A stretch of DNA of 64,000 bases from Mercenaria mercenaria (GCF_021730395.1 NC_069371.1:50230001-50294000), one strand, 5' to 3'; counted from the stretch's first letter, positions 39,242 through 51,521 are shown. A program made the numbers and translations. The notes: generated from the sequence alone by a model not told the origin.

Positions 39242-41170
39242 TAGTCCCCTACTGGTTGAAAACCAGTTTCGGGGACTATAGGAATGCACTTTTCCGTCAT
39301 TCCGTCCGTCCGTCCGTCCGTCCGTGCGTCCGCAATTTCGTGTCCGGTCCATAACTCTGCCATCCATGAAGGGATTTTAATATTACTTGGCACAAATGTT
39401 CCCCATGATGAGACGACGTGTCATGCGCAAAACCCGGACCTCTAGCTCAAAGGTCAAGGTCACAATTGGAGGTCAAAGGTCAACAGGGCTTTTTTCCTGT
39501 CCGGTCCACAACTCTCCCATCCTTGAGGGGATTTTAGTATTACTTAGCACTAATGTTCCCCATGATGAGATGATCTGTCATGCGCAAATCCCGGACCCCT
39601 AGCTCAAAGGTCAAGGTCACAATTGGGGGTCAAAGGTCAACAGGGTTTTTTTCCTGTCCGGTCCATAACTCTCCCATCCATGAAGAGATTTTAATATTAC
39701 TTGGCACAAATGTTCCCCATGAGGAGACGATGTGTCATGCGCAAAACCTGGACCCCTAGCTTAAATGTCAAGGTCACAATTGGAGGTCAAAGGTCAACAA
39801 GGCTTTTTTCCTGTCCGGTCCATAACTTTCCCATCTATGAAGGGATTTTAATATTACTTGGCACAAATGTACCTCATTATAAGACGATGTGTCATGCACA
39901 ACTTTCAGACCCCTAGCTCAAAGGTCAAGGTCACACTTAGCAGTCAAATGTTAACATAGCATGAACAGGGTCTGTTTCGTGTCCGGTCCATAACTCTGAC
40001 ATTCATTAAGGAATTTTAATATCACTTAGCACAAGTGTTCCCCATGATGAGACGACGTGTCATGCGCAAATACCAGGCCCCTAGCTCAAAGGTCAAGGTC
40101 ACAATTGGGGGTCAAAGGTCAACAGAGTTTTTTTCCTGTCCCGTCCATAACTCTGCCATCCATGAAGGGATTTTAATATTACTTGGCACAAATGTTCCCC
40201 ATGATGAGACAACATGTCATGCGCAAAGCCCAGACCCTTAGCTCAAAGGTCAAGGTCACAATTGGAGGTCAAAGGTCAATAAGATTTTTGCCCTGTCCGA
40301 TCCAGAACTCTGTCATCAATCAAGGGATTACAGTATTACTTGGCATAAATGTTTCCCATGATGAGACGACGTGTCGTGCGCAACACCCAATACCCTAGCT
40401 TAAATGTCAAGGTCACACTTTGAGATCAAAGGTCAAGAGGATTTTTTTCCTGTCCGGTCTATAACTTTGTCATGCAAAGAGGATTTAGATATCAGTTGGC
40501 ACAAATATTCCCCTGGATGAGACAACATGTCATGCGCAAGAACCAGGTCCCTAGGTCTAAGGTCAAGGTCATATTTAGAGGTCAAAGGTCAAATTCAAGA
40601 ATGACTTTGTACGGGACATTTCTTCTTCATGCATGGAGGGATTTTGATGTAACTTGGACCAAATGTTCATCACCATGAGGCACCCTTGTTTTTAGAATTA
40701 CGTCCCTTTGTTGTTACTATAAATAGATTTTATTGTAACTTTTTTATTACTGGCGGTAGAGAAAAATCGAGACCACTTTTCTGTGGTACACCATGCATGT
40801 TACATCTAATTTTTAGGTGTATTTTGACCTATCTCTACCTGGTAAAGAGTTTCTTGTGGACTTGTATTATATAGATTTTTTTTTTTTTTTTTTTTTAAAG
40901 ATTAATTTCCCTTTGTTGTTACTATAAATAACTTACATGATAACATTTTTATAATCAGCCAAAAAAATTCAATATGAAAACAACTGTAGGTTTTTATATA
41001 TATAAATTTTAATCCAAGTGTTTTGTTATACTATATTGTATATATAGTACAATATTGTTTATACATCATTGACAGATATCAGTTCATTATGTTATACTGC
41101 AGTAGAGAAAATTAGGTGCCTTCCAGTAGGGGACTTTGTATTGCATGGCAATACTTCATTCACTTGTTTA
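39242..41170 (+). mobile_element. Helentron-like non-autonomous element with 157-bp satellite core
   Basis: The left end forms a stem-loop (TAGTCCCC...TACTGGTTGAAAACCAGT...GGGGACTA, 39243-39280). It is followed by (TCCG)n and about eight tandem units; 'ccataactct'-type starts at 39349, 39506 and 39663 are exactly 157 bp apart. Near the right end CCAGTAGGGGACT (about 41124-41136) is the inverse of the left-end AGTCCCCTACTGG. It is followed by the hairpin GTATTGC-ATG-GCAATAC and about 15 more bases. A terminal repeat at the left, its subterminal inverse at the right, then a hairpin, plus a satellite core, is the layout described for Helentron-derived elements. No Rep/helicase is present. About 40683-41069 appears to be a later insertion, absent from the 14.6-16.1 kb copy. 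Confidence 0.75.
40683..40915 (+). repeat. Dispersed repeat inserted in the satellite element
   Basis: 'gagaccacttttctgtggtac', 'atgcatgttaca' and 'aatttttaggtgtattttgacc' match the reverse complement of 63160-63270. The phrase 'ccctttgttgttactataaat' occurs at both ends of the segment (40701 and 40910). Confidence 0.65.
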
Positions 41171-42052
41171 ATATGTTATAGAGATCTGAAAAGTTTGATA
41201 TATTCCACGAATAACAAGTTCATCTATATCCAGCCCGCAAATCACGTTTTTATTAGGTTAATATACGATACAGATTATTAATGTAACAAAACTTAGTTTG
41301 TGGGGTTGGGCTAAATGCAAAAGTGACAATTATTGAACCATGAAGATGTTTCATTTGACACTTTTAACAGACGACTTATTGCTCACCATATTACAATCTG
41401 ACAGTCATTTTTAGTGTGTTTTATTAGTTTTGTATATATCATATGCATTTTCTACAACAATTACCGGGAAAATGTGTCCACACAAAGCCTAGTAACAATG
41501 CAATATTACGATATACTCGCACTTTTTTTTGCAAAAAAATATTTTGCTGGTTTTTTTTTCTGCGTAAAATTATACAACTGTGTAATATTATACAAATATA
41601 AAATGAATACCTGTATCAAGTGACCATCTAGAATGTAAACATGTCTTGACAATACCGCACCTTGCGTAAACAAAGGCAATCTTAGGCATTTATGTCATTT
41701 CTAAGAGGTACCTTTGGAATTTTCCGTAATATTCAGCTGTATACTCACACTAATATGTGGTAGCTCATTCTTGCTAATAAGAATTCATTTATTCATATTT
41801 ATAAATAAAAATGTACAAAATATTGAAATTTGCCATTAGAACGACTTTTGAAAAAGTGCCCAAACGATATTTTTTTATAAAGATATTGTTCCAGTTTCGT
41901 GAACAACACAAATTAGTAACAAAGTGTACCAAATGTTTTAAATGTAGTTGAAAATTTGTTATACGATCAGCCAGATGATACCAGGTTTTCATATTTATTC
42001 CTAGCAATCAGTTATTTTTTTCCATCTCAGGTAAACAGAATTTAATGCAGCC
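41171..42052. other. Gene-free stretch upstream of copy B
   Basis: No exon or repeat is recognised; AT-rich. Confidence 0.4.
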
Positions 42053-42152
42053 CACGTGATATAAACATGCAAACAAACCAAATATCTCTTCCTGATTAAG
42101 GTAAAATAATTTATATGACATTGTGATATCTGGCTAGGATTTACAAGAGCAG
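42053..42152 (+). promoter_or_regulatory. Counterpart of the 5' exon and promoter, copy B
   Basis: CACGTG (42053-42058), then GATATAAAC, then 'caaatatctcttcc' and GATTTACAAGAGCAG ending at a GTGAGC donor (42153). This aligns with 26573-26700, but about 40 bp between the TATA-like box and the exon core are missing and no TGACGTCA is present. No ATG here gives an open frame into the coding exon at 48085. Confidence 0.5.
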
Positions 42153-42751
42153 GTGAGCGAATATATAATCATTTTGTTTTGAATAAGTTTATTGAATTTT
42201 AATTTAATTCAGTAACCTTTTTAAAATACGAAAGAAAAGGAGATGTAAATTATATATTAATTTCTGTTACATTATATATGCGAAGTTTCTTGTTTAAATT
42301 TCTCCTTGAAAACATTTTTACTTATTCGTTTGTCAGCTTTCTTCTGGAGACGTTGTTCTTTGTGGCGCAATAAAACTTGCATAATCTTATTTAATGCATT
42401 TTAAGCTATATGTAAACAGAAAATGTCAACCAATAAAGTGTGTTTTTTAATGAGAGGGAATTATTTCATAATTCAGCTAGAAATAAAAATTGCTACGTAG
42501 ATCGCCAATTACTGCATTCTCTACACCAGAAACTATCGCAATACTCGTTGCATGGCGAAAATTTTGTTTCAAATGAAAGCTTCACTAAAGCCATAACGTA
42601 CCCTTTGATCTACCAGTCACCTAACGAAGACTTTCAACAATTTCTTTTTAACTATATGATAATGTCTGTGAATAAAGTTCAGTGTTCTTAGTACCTAAAC
42701 TCGGGTGCAAACAACCTGATTGAAACCTTATTGTCGTTTTACTCGTAGATG

Positions 42752-43091
42752 TTAAAGCTACTCGCCCACAGATTGGGTGAAAATTTTCAACATCTTAATT
42801 TTCACCAAGTTAGGTATAGAATGTAAATATGACACTGAAAAATGATGAAGTAAGTAAAAGTTAGATATTGATAAAATGAAAGAAGAATGCAAATTTTTCT
42901 GCATTATTTCAAAAGCGGCGACCATTTTACTACCTTCTGCACAACTTGATAATTTTGATTATTTATAAGAGTATCTTGCACAAATCTTTTGTCAATAAGT
43001 TTGTACTACTAGTCACTTGCAGAGTACTCACTTTTTATAGAAGTTTGAGACAAATTATTTTCACCTTAAATGTGCGAGTCAGTCCCTTTAA
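42752..43091. mobile_element. TTAA-flanked inverted-repeat element
   Basis: The left end TTAAAGCTACTCGCCCACAG...GGGTGAAAAT is mirrored by the right end ATTTTCACC...TGTGCGAGTCAGTCCCTTTAA. The arms are imperfect, about 40 bp. No ORF. Confidence 0.65.
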
Positions 43092-44399
43092 GCGATAGAA
43101 TAATTACTTTATTATATGAATAACGGTGTTTTTCACGGTACTAGTCAATGATACATAGTCATGCAATACGAGTTTTAGTGAATCAGAGAAGAACATAATT
43201 TATTTTCAGCTTGACAAAATGCTTTTTAAAAGTTAATTGTATAATTTTACAGATTGAAATACCTTTGTTGGGTTTATGTCACTGATTTATTTGATAGTAT
43301 ATTGGTTTATCCCAAAACTGTATTACTATATAATTTCTGCGTTTGTTTTTAAGGTTTGCGAAAAAGCCAGGAGAATAAAGTCTTTTTATTTTCATTTATA
43401 TAATTGTCCAGCTGTTCTTACTCCATTCCATTAATCAAAGTTTGATACTTTAATGTTATCAAACACGCCAAAGATCTATTGCCGGGATATTTTGAATAGA
43501 AACGGTTTTTAACATATTGTGATGAATCAAACAATCTGCATTAATTCTACTGACCTTTCTAGACCCGGGCAATACAGGGCAAAACTTGTAATGGCCAAGG
43601 CAATACAGACCGGTATAATAATTGTGCATATAGGTAAAAATGTATAAAATTTTGACGGCAGCAATTAAAGAATATGTTTCGGTGTATATATATAACACAG
43701 GGAAGGAAATAATGGCAGCATCATGTTTGATTGATGAAACCTCCAGTCAGCCAACTGTATCTATTTAGTTTAAACAGATGTAATTTTATATCACACAATA
43801 CAGTAAAAAAAATACATAAATCTATGAACGAAATGAGATCGGACTTACAGATCGAATCTTATAATAAAATTTAGAATGACAATGTTAGTGATTTTAAAAA
43901 AAAAAAAAAAAACCTTTCAGTTTTGAATATGTAGGTGTATTACGTGCAGCAGTATGTTCTCTTGTTTATGCATTGACTACGCAAATAGGTTATGAAAAGG
44001 TTGCGGGTCATCAATTCTAATTCAACAACAAACATTAAAAGCTAAGTTTATGCTTCAGTTGACTGGTTCCATTTTCATTCAAATGTTGAAATTATTGGAG
44101 AGGTCTATCAAGACCTCTTCATAGTGTTGCCTTTCAAACTAGGAGGATTTAGACTAATCTACTAATTTTACGGCGTTAGATTACACTTTCTAGCTCAAAT
44201 TACGAAGAGCCAGTCTAAAATGGCCCAATGCGCTTGCGCACAAGAAAGTTTTGAAATCCTCTAAGACGAAATAATTGTTGATTTAAAATAAAGAAATATA
44301 GTGTAATACTTTTGTTACAAATGTTGGAAAGGGTTCAGTTATTCAAAGATATACATATGAATTGGATCACGTTAAAATGTATTTCGTTCAATTAAATGA
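43092..44399. other. Copy B first-intron stretch without features
   Basis: No exon recognised. A run of A at about 43895-43912. AT-rich. Confidence 0.4.
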
Positions 44400-44771
44400 A
44401 TTTATTGTTCAACTGGCGGGTTCGTTTGCCCCGTTCGGAAGACCTGCCGGAATAAGAAGAGTTCTTCCGAGCTTCTGTGTCTTTCACCCGATAGTCGGAG
44501 ATGTTAATCACGTGATCAAAACAAGGCGACAATTCGACATATAAACCTTACAAACTGAGTAATAAATAAGAACAAATAAAATGTTTAGAATTTCTTTTTC
44601 AAATAGCACATTAACAATAAAAAAAATCACTGAATAAAATACATTTAAAAAAAGAATGATATATTTTCACTTCCGACAAACGTCCGTTCGATTGGAATTT
44701 TCTTCTAAGCTTTTCTAAAGCTTCTCGGAAGCTATTCTCTTGGGCCCAAACGAACGGGGCAGTTGACAAAC
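44400..44771. repeat. Imperfect inverted-repeat element
   Basis: 'tcaactggcgggttcgtttgcccc' at 44407 is mirrored by 'gggcccaaacgaacggggcagttgac' ending near 44767. 'cttccgagcttct' and 'gaagctattctctt' add inner complementarity. Confidence 0.5.
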
Positions 44772-44832
44772 TACACTGTCAGGTGAGGTTCACGCAAAAA
44801 AATTGGTAAGATGCTAATTTGGCAGCTTTCGC

Positions 44833-45190
44833 TAGGGCAAAAAAAAAACAAGGAAGAATATCCAACAGGGAAAGCCACGTTCCAAAAACGCAGCCTCCCC
44901 AAAGGCACACACGAACAACACTCGCACACACACACACACACGCACACACGCACACGCACATACACACACACACTAAACACACAAGGACAAAACAAACAAA
45001 TACAGGAACACAATGGGGCACCGCCTTGGAACGGTCAGTAGCAAAACCACCGCTGGGTAGTTTAAACCGGTTTATGGTGCGCCTAACCTCACTCTTACCT
45101 CCATCATGTTCCAAAGTCACAAGACAGTGTAAATAAAAATTATCCCCGCCAGGTGAAACCCTAACATACGTAAAGGCAACAGAAGGCATG
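44833..45190 (+). repeat. Dispersed repeat with (CA)n core, copy 3 of 3
   Basis: Same family as 37235-37560. The core carries an uninterrupted CACACACG tract at about 44925-44975, which produces low-complexity open frames on both strands; these are not genes. A (TA)n run follows at about 45219-45238. Confidence 0.75.
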
Positions 45191-47242
45191 TAATGTAAAA
45201 CACAAAAATGCTCTTGTGTATATATATATATATATATGTGCTATCCTTAAGAACCTAAAACGCATGTACTCAATGCCTTTGCAGAAGACAGAGCAACAAG
45301 GGAAAGTCTACAATTGTCAGTGTACAATTATTGCAATGGTAGCTTTTGAACATTTTTAAATGAAATTCAGTAACTAGGAAATGCTTGGGCCTACAGTCCT
45401 CGGATTGGCGGAGGTTGATCATAACCTGAAGATGACTTATGGATTTTGAGGTCATTAGGTTATGGTCACAGTGACTATGGTCCCTAATAGGTCACAGTGA
45501 CCTGCAACATGGAAACTGTTTTTCGTCTATAGCACAACCTATCATACCTATGTCTCTGATATAACTTTAAAAGGAGCAACACTGAACCTCTCCTAGGTTT
45601 CTTTTTTAAAAGAAGCCTACTTGTATAATAACTATGAATCAGATAGAAGATATGAAATAAAATCTTCAAGCATTAAGAAACCGAAAGGAAACGAGCACGG
45701 CGACCGGCTGACAAAAAATCACTTCGCACCCTCTATCAAATATTTTTTTTCCTATGCAGCTCCAAAATAGACCCAGTTTTTACGAACACTCTACTCAGTG
45801 AAGAGGCTAATCTTCAACTGTTAGTTTTTCAAATAAATACTGAAGAAAACTTTGATTTCTGACCCATGATTGGTTAAAAAGGAAAGGTAAATATTAAATC
45901 TGTTTTGAATTACTGATTGTTGACCTTATAGTTTATCTGTCCTACCATAACTTTCTTTTGCTCTAACTAAAAGATAAATAAGATTTATTACGATTTGACT
46001 CAAATATTATCCTTCAAAAGCTCATTACCGTAAATGGTCATGTTGATGTCCGAGAGTAAATAAATCACTGTCTAATCTCACATGACAATTATTATGAACA
46101 ATAAGCAACTACGTTGCAATAAGACCCCAGGTACATGTATTTGGCAGTAAAACGAGTTACGGATATATATTGAAACGTGATCTGAATTTTTGTAAACAAT
46201 TCCTTGAATATATAGTAATGAAATACATACTCAGGATTTTAAAGTGACATGTTCATCTCCATCAAGGTCATCAGCTACAAGATCATCGTTGTTTCTTCAT
46301 AACTATCGAAAACAAATCCTCTAAAATAACTGCAACAATTATTAAAAACCATAAGAAATATTACATAACATACATATGCCAGTGTCAATGAAGGTTGGGT
46401 TGGAAGTTCTTACAAATATGTACTGCCAAAATATAAATTTTGAGTGAAGACAAAGACAGGTTTTCCCATTAACCATGAGAAATCCATGATCATATGTGTC
46501 CCGCATAGTCCCGCATAGTCATTACCATACAAATACAAAGTCATATTCAAAAGTTCATGAAATTTACAATGGGAAATACCCTCATTTAAATAAATGGTAC
46601 CAATAATTCTCGTTTACAAATGTATTTAAAATCAAAAATTGATACCATATACATAAACTGAGATATTTCTAATGGTCTTTTTGCATGTCAAGGCCACTAT
46701 GTTAAAACAGCTTTACCATTGTGTTTCAAAGTATTTCGCCCGTACCCTTTCTACAAATGTATGATACTACCTTTACGCCATTTTCCCACCATTTTTTCTT
46801 TACTTTTAAGTATATTTTTCTAACATAGATTGTATTCATCTACCTTTTTAAACGCTTTAATACACTATACAAAAAGCATGTTTGCAAGTTCATTTCATAA
46901 CGATATCCTGCTAATTGAATAATATATATACAGTTGATGTACACACTTAAATGGATGTTTACAAATTCATTGCCTTTGTTTACTCGTTCAACCGAACAAG
47001 TTAATAGTACGTTCTGTTCAGGTAAGTTATAAAGTACAAAAAAAATCACCAAACTTCATTCGTGGATGTGTACAGTAAACCAAATATTTCAATGGGAATG
47101 TCTGTGACTTTTGTCAAAGTTTTAGTTTTATCTCAATTACTATTTTTACTAAAACACTTCCAATTGCATTGGATACCCCGACTTATCTAGGAAGCATTTA
47201 ACCATACGCGTGTAATGAATGGGTTAGTGCAGCTCTGCACCA
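45191..47242. other. Copy B first-intron stretch, mostly featureless
   Basis: About 45410-45520 contains 'gaggtcattaggttatggtcacagtgac', a minus-strand scrap of the 8.7-10.8 kb repeat family. The rest is AT-rich with no exon recognised. About 46700-46950 is weakly similar to 28850-29010 in unit A, as expected for duplicated introns. Confidence 0.4.
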
Positions 47243-47500
47243 ACAATTCGTATTATTGCTTTATCATGCAAGTCGCCTCGAACATAAACTGTAACCTTGA
47301 CTCGAATTACATACACGGAAAGAGCCTATCCTATTTGATCCAAATAAATGAATTGCGTCAATTCGTGCCCGGATAAAGGTGCAAAATCTAGAACTATTTT
47401 TTTTCGAACGCACAGTTGATGTTTAAAATGTTGTTTTGATTAGTAAGCGCCAGATAAAGGAGAAAATTAAAAGCAAAACTCATTTATTCAAACACTTTAA
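47243..47500 (+). promoter_or_regulatory. Noncoding block conserved between duplication units (copy B)
   Basis: Partner of 30137-30430 (see there). It keeps TTATTGCTTTATCAT, CTGTAACCTTGA, AAAGAGCCTATCCTA and CCGGATAAAGGTGCAA, with deletions between them. Confidence 0.5.
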
Positions 47501-47579
47501 AGATAAACTTAAGATATCATAGCAAGGAAAATGCAAAATTTAAACACATAAGATGAATTTCTTAAAACGAATCTAAAAA

Positions 47580-48084
47580 AAAATATATATATATGGCACA
47601 AACTGAGATACTCCGACCGTAAAATAATATCGGATTATTTTACCAGTGAAAATGCACTTCGTATGTTCATACCAGGTCTCCATTTCCTGCGTTCATTGAA
47701 TGAATACATGACTATAGCAATTGTTTTCAGACACTTAAAATGACATTTTCATACAAGGGTTATAATAATACAGTACTAGCTTCTTTTTCTATTATCTAAT
47801 ACTACTTAAGAGGAGGGTCTGCTTACTCATTAAACCATGGGCCCTGTTTAATCTCTAAACTGTAGCTGCGTTTACTCTCGCAGTTAAATGTGCGAGTGCG
47901 GTAATTTTCTAAACCAGGATTCTGTTCATTCTCTAAACCAACTGGCGTGCTACGATACTGTTTTCTATCTAAACCACGGGTGAATTTACTCTCCATACCA
48001 TGGTCCTGTTTCCTCTGTCTAAAAAGTGGGTGAATTCAATACCTAAACCACGGTCTTGTATATCAAATTACGGGTCTATTTCAG
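47580..48084. other. Intron end with repeated 'ctaaaccacgg' phrases
   Basis: Between 47830 and 48060 the phrase 'tctaaaccayggtcctgttt' and variants ('ctctaaactgtagctg', 'ctctaaaccaactgg', 'atctaaaccacgggt', 'acctaaaccacggtct') recur about every 40-50 bp just before the first coding exon of copy B. This local degenerate tandem repeat is not seen before copy A. Confidence 0.55.
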
Positions 48085-49317
48085 ATATCCGATGACGATC
48101 TTATTAAATTGGCCAAAGAAGAATTAAATGAAATACCTGAAAAAAGAGCTGAAGATGTAAACACACTAAGAAAGAGAATTCAGAAACATCCCGGTATTTC
48201 CAAGTATTTTCTATAGTATGATAAAACATCTACATGACATGTGAATACCTCATCAAACCGTAATGAAAATATGATCTTTAATACCATCACATATTTCGTT
48301 TCCTGCGTATCAGTACATTACATGTGTATTCTGAAACACATTTTGCTATATATGTGTGCATGGTAAACAAAATTCATCAAATGTAGAAAGAACAAGGGCT
48401 GAGGTGACATGTGTTTATAGACAGGCACATGAAAAACAGTAGTTTCTTCATTAGCAATATATTTGTTTGGTTATTGCACATCAAGGTTTGCAGTTTCTCT
48501 TGATCTAGCTTCACACCATTATCTTACAGGCCTAAATATTCGTACTGACGATGCATACTTATTGAAATTTCTACGAGCCTCAGCATTCGACCAAGATGCC
48601 GCCTACACACTTTTACTGAAATATTTCGAATTGAAAGCAGATGAGAAAAATAAACAGCTATTCACAGACTTGCGATCTGCAGCAGTGAAGCACGTGGTTG
48701 AGTCAGGTGTAGTAGGTTTACTTCCACACCGTGACAAACAAGGAAGAAGAGTTTTGGTTTTAAGACCAGGTGTGTAAACATTTCATTTGTTAGTCGTCCA
48801 ACCAAAACGTGGACTGGAAGATTAACAAAATTTTGCAACACATCTGCGGCGGATGTCTCTAAATTGTTTTTGATACTAGTAAAATGTGTTAATGTTGAGT
48901 TCTACCCAAGCTGGAGCTAGCGGGCGTGAACGGTAGCATACATTTCCACCACCGTCAATGAATAGGCTCAATCAAACAAGCCTGCAACATTTTCTTTTTC
49001 GTCGTGTTGGGCGACCTATGGAGTTTCCACTTTGTCTATTTTATTAAACTTGTTACCGGAACAGTGATCCATCGAAAGTTTGAAAAAAAAAGAAACATGA
49101 AAAGCTTTTTGAACTGTTTACTAACGAATCGTTTCAAAACTGAAAACAATCATACAATTTACTTTGCAGGTAAATTGGACCCAAGTCAGTTCGGACCACC
49201 CGACATCTTCAAAGCATCATTCATGCTTATCATCAAACTCGCTGAGGTACAATATTACATGAGGAAGTGAACGATGGTTTTCAGATTTTCAACCGTTATG
49301 CTCATTAGTATTGATAA

Positions 49318-49650
49318 AACCGCTTCGGTAGCCTAGTGGTAAAGAGCACGCTTCGAGCGCGGGAGGTCGTAGGTTCGATCCCTGGCCGCGTCACACCAAA
49401 GACGTTGAAAATGGTACTAGTAGCTTCCTCGCTTGGCACTCAGTATTAGGAGGATAGTGCTAGGACTGGTCAGCCCGGTGTCAGTATAATGTGACTGGGT
49501 GGGGTATCATGTCACGTGTCTACGGGGTGGTATTCCAGTGAGGCAGCACTATAAAGTTGGGCATTGTGCTCACTGCTACAAGTAGACAACGTCGTTTATA
49601 TGACTGAAAAATTGTTGATGAAGACGTTAAACGCGAACACACACAGTATT
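49318..49650 (+). mobile_element. Full-length tRNA-derived SINE in copy B intron 3
   Basis: The head has box A TAGCCTAGTGG and box B GGTTCGATCCC with tRNA-like spacing. The body contains 'gaggcagcactataaagttg' and 'tcgtttatatgactgaaaaa', and the tail is 'gacgttaaacgcgaacacaca'. A truncated copy of the same family sits in copy A intron 4 (33470-33665, opposite strand). Confidence 0.88.
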
Positions 49651-49710
49651 GATAAATTGTAACACTACTTCAGATATGTTTACAGTCATTCTATTTACAA
49701 AAATGGTGAA

Positions 49711-50890
49711 TTATTGGCTCACGGCGTCACACCCTGGTTAAGTTTTTCGTACCAGTCCACATTTTGACAAAGTCTTTTGAGATAAAGCTTTGAAACTTTC
49801 AACACTTGTTTACCATCACCATGTCCAGTTATAGGCAACAGTACATAATTCTGTCAAGCATTTTGACTGAATTATGGCCCCTTTTGACTTAGAAATCTTG
49901 GTTAAGTTTTTCGTACCAGTTCATATTTTGACAAAGTCTTTTGAGATAAAGCTTTGAAACTTTCAACACTTGTTTACCATCACCATGTCCAGTTGTAGGC
50001 AAGAGTACATAACTCCATCAAGCATTTTGGTTGAATTATTGCCCCTTTTTGACTTAGAAATCATGGTTAAGTTTTTCGTACCAGTCTACATTTTGACAAA
50101 GTCTTTTGAGATAAAGCTTTGAAACTTTCAACACTTGTTCACCATCACCATGTGCAGTTATAGGCAAGAGTACATAACTCAATCAAGCATTTTGGCTGAA
50201 TTATGGCCCCTTCTGACTAAGAAATCTTGGTTAAGTTTTTCGTACCAGTTTATATTTTGTGTAAAGAGTTTGACATATGGCTTTGAAACTTTTATATCTT
50301 GTTCAGTATTATAGTCTCTATCAATAGGCAAGAGTACATAACTCTGAATTATTGGCTGAATTATGACCCTTTTTGAACTTGGAAATTGGTTCTGTTTTCG
50401 TATATGTCCATGTTTTGTCAAGACTATTTGACATATGGCTTTTAAACTTTAAACACTTGTTTATCATTATGATTTCCATCTGCCGGCAAGAGTACATAAC
50501 TCTGACAACTATTTTGGCTGAATTATGGCCCTTTTTGGACTTTGAAATTTTTGTCCAAACTATTTGAACTGTGGCTTTGAAACTTTTAACACTAGTATAT
50601 CAACATGATTTCCATCTGTAGGCAAGTGTACAAAACTCTGTCAACTATTTTGGCTGAATTATGACCCTTTTTGGACTTGGAAATTAGTTAATTTTTTTTA
50701 TACAAGTCCATATTTTGCCTAACTAACTTAACATATTTGCCACATGGTCACACATTGCCATTTAGTGCAAGACTAATCGAAATCCACAAATACTGGAACA
50801 TATTTTGTTTAATCCATTTTTTTCTTTTGTCTGAAAATCTCAATCAATTCTTCGAATAGTCCAGCACGCTGTCATCCGACAGCTCTTGTT
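49711..50890 (-). mobile_element. Tandem-core element with about six 165-bp units, copy B intron 3
   Basis: 'gttaagtttttcgtaccag' starts at 49737, 49901, 50066 and 50230 (164-165 bp apart), with two more diverged units to about 50690. Each unit has 'agctttgaaactttyaacac' and 'gaattatggccc'. The far end carries the stem-loop GCTGTC-atcc-GACAGC followed by TCTTGTT. Confidence 0.78.
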
Positions 50891-51521
50891 AGAGTTTGTG
50901 TGTGAGGGGAGGGAGTGGGGAAAGGGCTTCATGGGGATTGAGCCCCATTGCATAAATCAAACGCACTCGCGTTTCCATATCTTAACAGCAAGACTGATAT
51001 TGATTATAGAAATTTGGAATACGAAAACCTAATTCATTTTTTTTAAACTATATTTTTAAAATGCGTTTATATTCAGACATAAAACAGTATACCAATTATC
51101 ACGTCATTTCATTGAAAACTGACTTAAGTACTGAAAAAACCTTGGACAAGACAATTTTGTTATTTTTTATGCAGGACGAAGAGACACAGATCAGAGGTTG
51201 TGTTGTTCTGTATGACATGAAGGATATGGGGTTTGGTCAGATGACGCATATATCACCATTCTATGCTAAACGAAGTGTGATGCTTTTCCAGGTGACGTGT
51301 TATAAGTATATACAGATCATACCAAAGAAGTTATTTTATAAGAATTCCGCAGATAATGTTACAGCAAACACCATTCAAGCACAAAATGTGTCAAAAGCTA
51401 AAATAATTGAATACTATTTCGTTTTAAAGAGTTCGTTTCCCTTGAGACATTAATTATGCGTTTCGTCCTGGATTGAGCATATATAAAATTGTTTGTTTAT
51501 AGCATTTGTTAAGCTTGGTCA

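Noticed and set aside
39349-40591. CRISPR-like regular spacing
   Set aside because: Whole 157-bp units are similar with no unique spacers, and the genome is eukaryotic.
42440-42691. 83-residue plus-strand frame between the copy B 5' exon and its coding exons
   Set aside because: No domain, no counterpart in unit A and no fitting splice sites; it cannot be shown to be the missing start exon.
44779-45189. 136-residue minus-strand open frame rich in Val/Cys
   Set aside because: It is produced by the (CA)n core of a dispersed repeat; the frame is not kept in the copy at 37235.
49318-49392. tRNA gene
   Set aside because: Box A and box B are present, but the sequence continues into a SINE body and tail and the acceptor stem is poor.
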